64,000 nt of DNA. It comes from Strobilurus pachycystidiatus. Taxonomy: Eukaryota > Basidiomycota > Agaricomycetes > Agaricales > Physalacriaceae. The position numbers and the translations under genes were made by a program. Of the stretch, positions 24,210 through 33,800 are shown one piece after another (within the stretch, counting starts at the first letter, position 1; each line of letters begins with the position of its first letter). The stretch lies in NCBI GenBank assembly GCA_019915135.1, contig JAHLMK010000018.1:1116001-1180000 (forward strand), written 5' to 3'. The notes under the pieces are model-generated. The model had not been told where the DNA came from. It saw only the letters and a list, made by a program, of their open reading frames with translations, and made no database searches.

Positions 24210-25194
24210 CTAGAACCGCCTTTCGTAATCCCTTCCACTTCCGCTTCCCCCTCCACCACCACCTTCGCGTCCACCTTCACGACCACCTTCTCGAGCACCC
24301 TCACGACCACCTTCGCGTCCACCATCGCGCCCGCCATCGCGCCCGCCACCATAGCCACCTCCGCCTTCGTAGTCACGTCGAGGGGGACGGTCATAATCTC
24401 GGCCACCACCACGGTGATCGTCCCTGTCCCTTCTGTCATAGTCCCTCCTGCCGCCGCGGTCATCGCGGTCTCTGGCGTAACGACTATCGTATGGTCTGGG
24501 GTCATACGGCCTTTCGAACCCTCTTCCACCTCCGCCTCCCTCTGTAACGAGTCAATAAGGGACAGAGCTGTCAAATGTAAACATGAACTGACCATCGCCT
24601 CTCTTCGGTGGCCCGTAGTACTTGCCCGGAGTCGGGGTTCTTGCCCGGCCCCGTCGCGCCTTTTCGATGGACAAAGTCCGTCCCATGAATTCCGTCCCAT
24701 TGAGCGCCGCTATGGCGGCGTCTGCCTCTTCTGAGGACTCCATGGTGACAAACCCGAACCCGCGCGAGTCACGCGTATGCGGGTCCAACATCACATTCGC
24801 CTTCTGCACTCGTCCAGTGGGGGCGAAATGCGCAGAAAGCTCTTCGGTCGTCACATTGCGGGCAAGACCAGATACGTGCAAGTTGTTGCCGGGATTGACG
24901 CCTCCACCGCCGCCACCACTTTGCGTGCGTGTCAGTCTGGAAACATGAAGTATGAGATGAAAGCACTCACTCCCCACCTCCGCGTCCTCGCCTATCATCA
25001 CGCCTGTCATCGCGTCTGTCATCACGTCTGTCGTCACGCCTGTCGCTGCGCCTATCGTCCCGACGCTCTCTGTCGGGGCTGCGACTGCGCATGCGCTCAT
25101 CGCCGCCTCCGCCTTGAGCGCCGGTGGTCGCAGTATCCGCTTGCCATGCTATGGGAGTATTAGGCTGATGACGTAGAGTACGAGACGAGGGCAT
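24210..25194 (-). CDS. Tra2-like SR splicing factor (RS + RRM + RGG-rich tail)
   Basis: Nuclear SR-type RNA-binding protein, probably a splicing regulator. Exon 1 encodes an RS/RD region: MRSRSPDRERRDDRR, then several DDRR repeats. After a GT-AG intron, the RRM starts at NNLHVSGLARNVTTEELSAH (RNP2 is LHVSGL) and has RNP1 as RGFGFVTM. It continues SSEEADAAIAALNGTEFMGR and ends in the Tra2-like linker RGRARTPTPGKYYGPPKR. A second intron leads to a low-complexity tail of RGG, DRDDRR, RDYDRR and GGREGGR repeats, ending RDYERRF at the stop at 24210-24212. The TPTPGKYYG linker right after the RRM is what favours Tra2 over other SR proteins. The start MPSSRTLRH at 25194 is the first Met; MRSRSP is an alternative. 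Confidence 0.82.
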
Positions 25195-26099
25195 GGCTGG
25201 CGACTTCTGACTGAAGCTGGCTGAAGCGAAATGCCGGATTGGTGGAAGCGAAAGGACGTAATGCTGGTATACAAGGATAGCGACGAATCAAGGCATGCTG
25301 GCGAGACCCAGAGGCGGTCAAGTTTGCGTGAAGGGCAGAGTGCTGGGGCGAAGGAGAAAAGCGAAAAGCGACTGCCGGATGCGGGAAGAAAGAGGCTGCT
25401 GGCACCGGCGACTGCTGATGTGCCAGCGCAAAAGAAAAGCGACTGCCCGTCTCAAAAAGGCGACTGCTGGCATCGGGAACCGACTGGAAAACAGAGCGCT
25501 GCCACGCCGCCGGACGGAACGGCCGAGAAAGAGCGCGTACCGTCGTCCATGTTGCTGTGCTTGGTTGTCTTGGTGGTTGTTGGGAGAGTTGCAAGAGTCC
25601 ACGAGTGTCAGTTACAAAGCATTTTGATCCTTCCCACGCTTCGATGACACCCTTCAGCGAAAGCTAAGCACTCTTGACCGTTACCTGACCACCGAAGTCA
25701 GTGAGCTTTGGAGTTATTGGTATTCGTTCATTCAATAAGAAGGACTACTCTTGGTGAGAATTCTTGCACCCCCATTCGATTCGTTTGTCACAGTTCGTGG
25801 CATCCAATTCGTCAACTTAGTAGAGCTATGACTTTCATTCTTGGTCTCTACGGCGTAAATTGTGAAACATAAGGCATGTCGGGAGTACAGTTGCAAAGAG
25901 TGAGGACGTATTACTGAGCGCCACATGAGTATGCATACTACTGCGTTGCATAGACCTGTCGTTATGGTCCCGATTTGATACGAGCCGACAGCTAATTGTC
26001 AGCCAACGAGATATGGTAGTACAAGGCTCGGATGGGAGGACACTTGCGAAGGCCAGATCTGAGTAGAGCACTCACCGAACAATTAGCTCAGCGAGACAT
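25195..26099. other. Intergenic with imperfect short repeats
   Basis: The stretch 25200-25520 is rich in recurring words such as gcgactgc, tgctggc and gcgaaa (for example near 25370, 25408, 25440 and 25462). It probably includes the Tra2-like 5' leader. A 144-codon minus-strand frame at 25160-25594 is open only because of this composition. 25640-26099 holds nothing I recognise. Confidence 0.4.
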
Positions 26100-26447
26100 C
26101 CGTTCCCCCTTGTTCTGTCAGTCGACATCACGGTCTCCTACCTGTCGTTTAGAGTTTTCAATCAGCAAATCATCATGGCATGAAAGATGAACGAAAGACA
26201 ATAAGCCAGCACAGGTACATGCCATCATACGCGAACATATAGCGACCGAGTGCGCAAAGCTTAAATCATTGGCAGACAGTGACACCCGTTCCCCCTTGTT
26301 CTGTCAGTCATTATCACGCCCCGCGACCTGCCAATTAGAGTTCCCAATCAGCAAACCATCATGGTGTGAAAGATGAGCGAAAGACAATAAGCCAGCACAG
26401 GTACATGCCATCATACGCGAACATATAGCGACCGAGTGCGCAAAGCT
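26100..26447 (+). repeat. 162-bp direct tandem duplication upstream of pheromone gene
   Basis: Copy A is 26100-26261 and copy B is 26286-26447, the same length without evident indels. Both start cgttcccccttgttctgtca and end gcgaccgagtgcgcaaagct. The second half is nearly identical (gaaagacaataagccagcac, ggtacatgccatcatacgcg). The first half differs at scattered positions. A 24-base spacer separates them. No coding capacity was seen. Confidence 0.85.
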
Positions 26448-26959
26448 AGCGCTTAAAATCACCTATACACTCCGGTGGTGGAATTCGAGTGCACGACAAC
26501 AATAAGCACAATTCAAAAATGGAGGGAGGGACCGGTGAGGTCAAAAACGAGGACGTTGCCTGTCAGTGCGCTACCGCATCGACGGTAACGCCGGGCTTAG
26601 AGAACCAATGTGAACATTTCTCGTACTTACCTTGTGAGGTTGGCACGTTCTCAAGCTGTATCGCTACGCGTCATCGTTGGTGTCACGAAGAGACGAAGTG
26701 GGCGCCAGTGGGCTTTGTACCATCATGAGGACCGCGCATCTTCTCGGTCCCGCACCATACGCCCTCGAACTCTATTTCGTTCCCCTGATACAATCACAAG
26801 CTGACAGATCCCGCCTACAAAGTTTGATCGCCAAAATCGTGGTTGCGCTCTTATTGTTCAACCTTCCATATGTTGCGCGCCACCGCGCGCCACCCAGTCT
26901 TATTGTTCTGTGTTCCTTGATTAGGCCTTCTCTTAGCCCAAATAGGACGAGACAATAAG
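26198..26959. promoter_or_regulatory. Five CTTATTGT / ACAATAAG octamers, candidate HMG-type sites
   Basis: Exact copies occur as ACAATAAG at 26198-26205, 26384-26391 and 26952-26959, and as CTTATTGT at 26850-26857 and 26899-26906. Two sit in the tandem duplication; the other three are independent. The core ATTGT/ACAAT is the kind of site bound by HMG-box proteins, which control pheromone genes in basidiomycetes. Assignment to that role is inference. Confidence 0.5.
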
Positions 26960-27001
26960 CCGCCTGTTTAATCCGTTCGTGTCAACCTAAGCTGCGTGGC
27001 G

Positions 27002-27009
27002 TATAAGAA
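27002..27009 (+). promoter_or_regulatory. TATA-like box of pheromone gene
   Basis: TATAAGAA about 100 bases before the pheromone precursor start, followed by a purine tract and then a CT/CA-rich leader ending accaacccaactgca-like at the ATG. Position and leader length are ordinary for a fungal TATA-driven gene. Confidence 0.5.
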
Positions 27010-27107
27010 GGGGAGGAGGGAGAGGGAGAAGAGCATTCGAAAGTCAACAGACCTCAGAATACTCTCTCAACACACCACCTCAACCTCCATTTACCCACCC
27101 AACTGCA

Positions 27108-27257
27108 ATGGACTGCTTCGCATTCATCTTCCCCTCCACCTCCACCTCTACCCAGGAGACCGTCGAGGTCACCGCCTCCCAACAGACCATGGAGGAAGAG
27201 ATCAACGTCCCCGTCGACGAGGCGGACGGCAACAGCTCAGGATGCGTCATTGCCTAG
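27108..27257 (+). CDS. Lipopeptide mating pheromone precursor (CaaX type)
   Basis: A 49-codon frame starts MDCFAFIFPSTSTSTQE and ends NSSGCVIA at the stop 27255-27257. CVIA is a C-terminal CaaX box (Cys, two aliphatic residues, Ala), expected to be farnesylated, trimmed and methylated. Basidiomycete pheromone precursors are typically 35-70 residues, begin MD.F and end in CaaX, with an acidic or charged processing site in the middle; here MEEEI lies about 25 residues before the Cys. The mature peptide would be the segment ending at the Cys. The gene has a TATA-like box upstream and a likely 3' UTR intron at 27280-27333 (donor GTAAGT, acceptor GCTGCAG). No STE3-type receptor gene lies in this window, so whether it belongs to a mating-type B locus or is a stand-alone pheromone gene is open. 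Confidence 0.85.
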   Translation: MDCFAFIFPSTSTSTQETVEVTASQQTMEEEINVPVDEADGNSSGCVIA

Positions 27258-28059
27258 ATCCTAACATTCCCGTGCATTTGTAAGTCATATTATAGCTCTC
27301 AAGCTGTTTCCCCCGCTCACCTTTTGGCTGCAGACATTTCTCCTCCACCAATACGCACCAATACCCTGCGTGATATTCGCAATGTCGACGTCGTCGACCC
27401 ATTCTCATGTATTGTGCAACATTCGAGATGAGAGATGTGGGAGGACCTTGGGGAGTGGACGGACCGGTTTATATATTCAGCACTTGACTGCCGCACCTTT
27501 CGACCTTCCCGCGCAGTCAGGTTTATTTTTTCGGAGGACAATCGCATAGGTTATTATTGAGCGCATTATATTCTGTATTCGGGAACCATTAGCATTAGCA
27601 TATGTATCGTAGAATGTCATCACCATTTCAGACGGCAACACCAACGTGCGGAAAGCTAAAAATGTCAGGTACGCAATATTGCATACTCGCGTACTACGAA
27701 AAGCCAGAACTTCAGAGCAGAGTGACTAGCAATCTAGCCGAGAGAACTTTGCCAGATTCTGAGGAGGACAATCATGACACCGTTCAAGCGATCCATCCGC
27801 GAGCCAAAGAGCCACTAGGATGCCGGAGTCGACCAGAGGAACTCAGCGTAGAGTCGGTCGACGCCGTAGACCAAATGATGCACACAATTCACACGAGGCT
27901 ATCATTATCAACTGTAGTCAGGTAGGACGGCTTGGAATAGCACAGACGGTGTAGCAAACAGTCTCAGTCGTGTCCAGGTTAACCAAAGTCATCGTCATAT
28001 GGGTCTGAAAAAAACTGGCCATTTAGCTGTACGTGGTTGCACCAAAGGAAGACCGGAAA
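27258..28059. other. Pheromone 3' UTR and intergenic
   Basis: The first part holds the probable 3' UTR intron (27280-27333). A 107-codon plus-strand frame at 27602-27925 has no recognisable motif and I leave it unannotated. Nothing else was identified. Confidence 0.4.
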
Positions 28060-28270
28060 TAGCCGAAGCGCACTCAGCGAACGCCGAAATGGGAGAACTT
28101 CTCTGATGGGATGGGCGAGCTTGTGAGTGGCTGCCCTGCGATTTGGGGGACCGCAGAGTACTCAACGCAGACAGTGCCGATTACATGCAGGGAACCCGCA
28201 TCTCTTTCAAATCCAAGGAGGATGCTGTTCACTTTGCTGAAAAGCAAGGTACGTTTGTAGTACTCGTATG

Positions 28271-28979
28271 CAGTGTTGTCCTGACCCCGGGGTCATGACC
28301 TATGGTCGGAGTCGGGGTCAGGTTCTGTCAATCCTGACCTGACTTGACCCCACAATCTCGAGGGGTCAGGCGCAAAAAACGGCTGTAACATTGGATGAAG
28401 TGATACATACAATGGTTAACGGTTAATCTGCTATCATCGGTGCATCTTTGGCACCCGTCTCATTAGTCGCCTCCGTGTCATCGTAGAATTGAAGCTCTTC
28501 CTCAACGGTATGCTCTCCCACCGCCTGAAACATCGACATAGTACCTCCCCACGAACTTTCACGTTGCTGTTCATCAAAGTGAAAGATATCCTTCAAGGCA
28601 ATACGCTCGTCAACCCCAAAATGGACCGTAATGCGAGGAGCTGACGGCGCAGGAGGGATGTCACTATCTGAATCAGAATCGTCGTTGCCACGGAAATGTT
28701 TCCAGGCATCACTCTTCTTGCTGGTTCTAGCCGTTCCGTCGGTGTCTCGTGCCATATGAGGTTTGTAGAGTACTCAGAAGCCAATACGCGATGTACAGAG
28801 TTCAAACGACGCGACGTTGTGGTTAATTGAAGAGAAAATTGTTCCGATTCGCTCCTGCCATATCGGAAACTGACCCCTCTCATATGCGCTCATAGGTCAG
28901 TACCCTTTGACCTCTGACCTGACCCGACCTCTGACCCATGGGGTCGGGTCAGTCGCTTGACCTGACCTGGGCAACACTG
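28271..28979 (-). mobile_element. Short hAT-family DNA transposon with 8-bp TSD
   Basis: The element begins CAGTGTTGTCC and its right end, read inward, is CAGTGTTGCCC, giving short terminal inverted repeats of hAT type. It is flanked by a perfect 8-bp target-site duplication, CTCGTATG, at 28263-28270 and 28980-28987, the length expected for hAT. Subterminal regions at both ends are packed with TGACC/GGTCA words. At 709 bp it is far too short for a full transposase, so it must be mobilised in trans if at all. Confidence 0.85.
28423..28755 (-). CDS. Truncated transposase-derived ORF (possible BED-type N-terminus)
   Basis: A 110-codon frame inside the hAT element starts MARDTDGTARTSKKSDAWKH and ends DAPMIAD. 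The SDAWKHF piece resembles the start of a BED zinc finger (conserved W.HF), but the Cys and His ligands do not follow. The rest is acidic and disordered (NDDSDSDSD, VEEELQFYDD). No DDE catalytic or dimerisation region is present. It is probably what is left of the transposase N-terminus after an internal deletion; expression is unknown. Confidence 0.45.
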   Translation of the reverse strand: MARDTDGTARTSKKSDAWKHFRGNDDSDSDSDIPPAPSAPRITVHFGVDERIALKDIFHFDEQQRESSWGGTMSMFQAVGEHTVEEELQFYDDTEATNETGAKDAPMIAD

Positions 28980-29035
28980 CTCGTATGTATCACACAGATG
29001 TCCTGACTTTCGTGTATAGGATGGGACTATGATGT

Positions 29036-29779
29036 GTATGTTCTGAACAGTATAGGCCGCCCCTTCGTGCGGCAGAGTCCGGGCCACTGCATGGAACTCG
29101 AAAGGCCGGCTTGCAGTGATACCCAAGACCGAGCAACTGGTCCCATGTTCCTAATATCAACAATACTTCACATAGCGTGTTTGACCAGGTGATACAGTCA
29201 TTGTAGTCCTGTAACCAGACCCTACTATATGGGCCAGCACGAAGTACATGACCCACATTCATTATTTGCCCATCATTCCGGAGGCGGCACGATGTTTTGT
29301 ATGCCGCTATGATCTCGCCACACGGTGTGAACTGCGTAGTCGATGAAGGCGCAATGGTGAGTATCGGGAGTGTGCCTTTGTAGACACTGGACTAGGAAGA
29401 GATTGCGACTCAAGTCTGAGCGGGTTGGAGTGACAGCGAGGAACGTATCTAGACGACACTGGTTGAAAAAAACCTCCCTTCCGCTGCTGCTGGTACATCA
29501 TTGAATGGTAACTCTGAGAATATGTACGGTTTGACGAACACGACCTCCTCTGGGATCGCAGGCCATTCTATGTATGCTGGTCCTTGTTTCGGCGCCATCC
29601 GCTGAGATCATGAGGCCTTCATCTAGGAGCAGATGATATTGGAAGGTGAATCGACGCGAATGACTTACTAGTGTCATCTTAACAATCGATGTTTCTGTAT
29701 CGCTGATATGAACAAGTGACGGAATGGCCTTCTTTCCCAGACCAAGCATCATGTAGCCTGTCAGACCCGTGAACGCGCT
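29036..29779 (-). other. Unresolved coding-like debris
   Basis: Minus-strand frames at 29498-29780 contain protein-like segments (FTGLTGYMMLGLGKKAIPS, LVHISDTETSIVKM) followed by a GTAAGT donor, and in another frame AYIEWPAIPEEVVFVKPYIF. They cannot be joined without a frameshift. I do not recognise the family. It may be the remains of one gene downstream of the MSH4-like fragment. Confidence 0.3.
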
Positions 29780-30060
29780 CGTAGCCGTTGTTGTCGGCAT
29801 TGACAGCACCATGCTTGCCGACAAGAAAGTATCTGGCACCAAGATGAGTGCTGGGTTGTGTAGATGCATCTAGTGCAGCGTCTTCACGTACGTTTGGCAG
29901 TCCGCGACCTGCATTTCGAGATCAGAACACGCCTCAAAAACTTGCAGTGCCGCACGTGAACGAGTATGACGCGCCCCATATCCTTATCAAGGCAGATGCC
30001 GCATCCTTCCAAGATGGCGACGACGTAGCTGGCATCGTGACGGGTCGACGCGGCCGCTCT
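29780..30060 (-). pseudogene. MSH4-like N-terminal fragment (MutS homolog)
   Basis: In one frame the minus strand gives ASYVVAILEGCGICL and KDMGRVILV. In a second frame it gives ADCQTYVKTLH, a stop, then MHLHNPALILVPDTFLSAS. Together they resemble the N-terminal connector region of meiotic MSH4: an AI.EGRG block, then the ..D.QTYVKTL.. and ..P..I..PDTF.. blocks. The pieces lie in different frames, have an in-frame stop, and nothing of the MutS core or ATPase domain follows, so it is a decayed fragment. The assignment rests on two short blocks and is tentative. Confidence 0.45.
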
Positions 30061-30498
30061 TGTTCGCCCAGCAGCTGGACGCGACTGTCCGGTCGATGGC
30101 CTGCTCTGCGCCATCCATGGTTGGCTTTGATCGGCTAGGATAGGACGGTCGCTACGTCCCGGGCGCTGGCATCGGGAGATGAACGGAAAGGGTGTCGTGG
30201 CGACTCACAGAGTCAGCAGGGGATGACGAAAAGAGCGATGAGTCAGCAGGAGTTGGTGCCTGCACGACGGGGGAATTTCGGGGAAACTTTTGTATGTGGA
30301 ACTGCTTGTGCCTTCACACGAACTTGCGACTGAGTTTCGTTTAGGCAACCTCCTGCGACGAAGCGGGTACCGCCAAAGAACTACAGCGAGAACTACAAGT
30401 ACAGCTCTGGTCCTCTCCGCATCATGAAGACCAAGTAGTAACTTGCCTGCAATATGATTTCTCTTGCCAACAAGTGTTCGCCTTAGCGATTCAATATT
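30061..30498. other. Left flank of Harbinger insertion
   Basis: About 440 bases with no gene that I can support. Before the insertion it was continuous with 45715 onward, and so lay just downstream of the kinase-like gene's stop codon. The 3-bp duplicated target ATT is at 30496-30498. Confidence 0.45.
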
Positions 30499-30546
30499 AG
30501 TGCCGCTCAAACCTGGGATATTCGGCGGCTTATTCCACAACTTATG
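30499..30546 (+). repeat. Harbinger left terminal inverted repeat
   Basis: 48 bases identical to the reverse complement of 45667-45714; starts AGTGCCGCTC and ends AACTTATG. Beyond base 48 the two ends diverge. Confidence 0.92.
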
Positions 30547-30805
30547 ACCGACTTATGTAGTCTAGATAAGTTGTCGTGAACGCAAATAATGGAGTTCGAG
30601 ATGCCTTATTCAAGATGTGACCATTATTGAGACGACTTATTCGGTAGAAGATTTGAAACTCCGACGGCAGAAACGCGACGGGAAGAAACACGTCGCCTTC
30701 TTGTTCCCACCACCATAGCGAGCGCCGACGTGTCTGTTCACGTCGGGCTCAGTCTCTTGCACACACTCTTTTGGCTCTTCACCTCGCTGTCTTTTCCTTT
30801 TCATC

Positions 30806-33800
30806 ATGCCCAAACCAAAACCCAAGTCCAAGAAGGCGGCCCGCTGTTAGGACCTGAGCCAGCACTCTCACGTGCTCAAGCTCATACAGCGCCACACGGC
30901 AACTGCACACCTCCATATGTGAATCCCATGTCCCAAAGCCGTCCTCGGGGTGGAGGCCAGGAGACCTCCCAGGCACTCTGCCTAGCGAGACTCCTGTTCA
31001 GATTGTCTAGCCGTTGTCTTGCTCAACGGTAGACCCATAGTGTCGTTGTGGATCCTATTCACCTGCGCCACTCATTACACTCCATTGGGGCAGCGCTACA
31101 CAAGCGGGGATCAATGTCTAGCACTCTCGGTGCATAGACAGCAATCCAACAGTGACTGCACCATTGCCTCGTCCTCGATGAGAGCAAGTGTACAGCCAGT
31201 GTCCGAGAGATCCATCCATATCCATCCCTAACCCACTCGACAGAGATCCCCACGGGATACCATCAATGAGAGCAAGCGTCCAGTTGCATAGCATGTTGAC
31301 GGCGTACTCAGTGACGCAAGGGCAATCCTGTGGCAAGAGGATGATGGAGAGGGAGGAGAGGATGACGAGTAAGAGTACGATTCAGCAGAGAGTGAAGCGT
31401 ACAATGAGAGAGGGCCCCTTGGAGAGCAATTCCCCAATGGCAGGGGCAAGATGCCAAAGGGTACTGCGAAGGAATATACAATAGCGCAGATGCAATAATG
31501 TCCAGCTCTGAGGTACATAGGTGAATGTACTTCGACTTATATACCATTCTAGTGTCCCAAATTGGTTACTGACTGAGTCAGAGCTCCCACTGTGTCGGAT
31601 GCGATGGAAGACACTTAATCCACTGTTTCAAGGGGCGGGGCGCCCGATTGGCGGGCTGCCATTGGTCGGGAGGGCGGGAATGGCGGGAGCATGCGCTCAT
31701 GCGCCTAAGTATAGACTTGGCTCGAGTCATAGGCTGCCAAGAAGTTCCTGGGATGACTCCAGAGACTCCTGAATGAGTCAGAGCGGGTAAAGGGCGGGAT
31801 CCCGCCGCTCCACATGCTGCAGCGACTCCTGAGTGAGTCAGAGCGCCCAATGCGGCGGGATGACGTTCTGGAGGCGCCCTGAACCTTCTGGGACCTTCTC
31901 CAAGGTTCTACAACCTTCTCCTGCGGTCCAGAGGCTCTTCAAGTGTCGAGTGTTAGTGTTGTGACTTCTCCTTCAATAGATATACCTCTAGATGACTCCA
32001 CGAGTCTCTAGAGCGATTCCTGGTAGTGGTACTTTGTGTGTGCTTCCTTCTTGAGTGCTGTAGCTGTTCCTGAGTGTTGTGGCCATTACAACAATGTGTG
32101 CAATGGTCTGAGAAGTGATCCAAGACCAAGAGAAGCTACGGTCATGCTGTGACAAGTACCGGTTCCCTAGTGTTCACATTGATCCACTATGAGAGTATGC
32201 GCAGATGCTCCCGGAGCTCCTGATGCGTCTAGACTCTGTCATCATCCTGCTTTACCTCCCGGTAGAGCTTCTGTGGCATGGAAGATAGATCATAGATGTG
32301 TGTGCAGCCATAGCGAGCCAGAGTTGTGGCTGTGGCAATGAGCCGTGCGGCTGTGTAGATGAGACAAGTGGTCTGCCTGGAGACGCATCATGACAATATC
32401 CCCTCCTCAAGCTTCTTGTCCCCAAGAAGGCAAAGACGTCAATGGACTCGCTCCGAGGGTTTGTGCCTTCCAGTCCCCAAGTGGGTAGTATGGGATGATG
32501 CTCTGAGTTTGAGTGTTTGCAAGCGTGGGTGTGGCCCTCTAGTTGTGAGTCCTTGGATTGCGTCTCTGGCGCTGCGTTGACTGGTGTTCCTTTTGGTAGG
32601 TAACTTCCTCTGGGGTATGGCGCTTGTCTCGAGTATGGATGTCCTCCGCTCAATGTGTGGCGTCTCCTTGGAACAGTCCTCGTTTGTATCTCTGTTTCTT
32701 CATGGACCAGTGTGTCCGAGGCACAACTATCCCGCCGCGCAGTCATTGTTGTCCTCCATAGTCCTAGCAACCACATCTTTTCATGAAAAAAGTGGGTCTT
32801 GGATTGTGGCAGCATCCCCTCCTCAAGCTTCTCGGTCCACCGAGAAGACTAGTGGTGGAGACTCGTCATTGGTTTCAGGTTGTCCTCCCCGAGGTCCTGA
32901 GAACGGTCCTTGTGTCTGAAGGGTCCCAACAGTTGATGCTGAGGATTGGCTCGGTGGTGGATGACCAAGAGGGAGAGAGACTCTCTTGAGTGGGGAAGGG
33001 TCCGTGGATGCGATGTCACCACTCTCCATCCTCCCTGAGGATGAGAGTGTCTGTGCTGGTACACTTGAGTGTTTGGGCTCAACCTTCACTGCACCTGGTG
33101 CCAGAGAGGGAGCATGAGTACGCAAGTAGTCGCGTCGCGCAGAAGAATCACTGGTCTCAACAGTCAATCCAAGATGAGATGATTGGACGGGCGCTGGCGG
33201 TAGAATTGGCAAGTTGGTTGAACCGTGTTCCAAAGGTTCCCAAATGCATATGAGAGAAAAAGCGCCAGGGTTCCTAGGCTGCTAGGAAGGGCAACAATCT
33301 GATCCCCGATCAGGTGCGTCCGCTAGCATGCTCCTTGAGATACTCCCAGAGTACTCAAGCGAGATATTTGGTTTGATGGGTGTAGTGGATGTCCACCTTC
33401 ATCAAATGATATATGAGTTGTGCGTTGAGTCTCTAGGCTAGAAGCCCATGAGATAGTCCGGGGGTTAGACGTCCCGGAGACTCCAGTTGTTCAAGGCTTC
33501 GGGGTAGTGTATCGGTACACCAAGAGTGAAGAAGAACCCGGTTCTTCTTCAAACTTATCAACCTATAGACCGCGTCTATAACCCATGCAGCTCTGCCCAG
33601 AAGATTCCTGTATCAAGAAAGACCAGACCGTATTGTTGGTTTGGGTACCATGACGTTGGTTGGTGCGCTTGATACTGGGTCTCTGCGAGCTCAGACAAGG
33701 GGAGCAATTGTGCTGAGGCTGTGGTGTCCGGAAGCGTTATTCCAAGGTGGGAGTAGTGGTAAGAAGACTGCACCATGCAGTACTCCTTGTTCGAGGGTGT

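Larger units (their letters stand above)
28060..29035 (+). pseudogene. NDUFS4-like fragment (complex I 18-kDa subunit), split by hAT element
   Basis: The plus strand encodes LMGWAS near 28107, then after a GT-AG intron SADYMQGTRISFKSKEDAVH with FAEKQG, and after a second intron WDYDVYV. The order LMGWAS, ADYMQGTR, FKSKEDA, HFAEKQG, WDY is the diagnostic C-terminal half of NDUFS4, an accessory subunit of mitochondrial complex I. Upstream, the expected RWENP reads WEN plus one extra base before LMGWAS, a frameshift, and no N-terminal presequence or start is visible. Downstream, the expected sequence after WDY is not found. The second intron contains the 709-bp hAT element with its splice sites still readable. 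I take this as a partial, broken copy; the working gene must be elsewhere. Confidence 0.68.

Noticed and set aside
25160..25594. 144-codon minus-strand frame upstream of the Tra2-like gene
   Set aside because: It is low complexity, built from recurring gcgactgc/gcgaaa words, overlaps the Tra2 start in another frame and lacks any motif.
26489..26728. 79-codon Cys-containing plus-strand frame upstream of the pheromone gene
   Set aside because: No signal peptide, no intron support and no recognised pattern; it sits in a repeat-rich upstream region.
27602..27925. 107-codon plus-strand frame after the pheromone gene
   Set aside because: No domain or splice signals; length is possible by chance in this composition.
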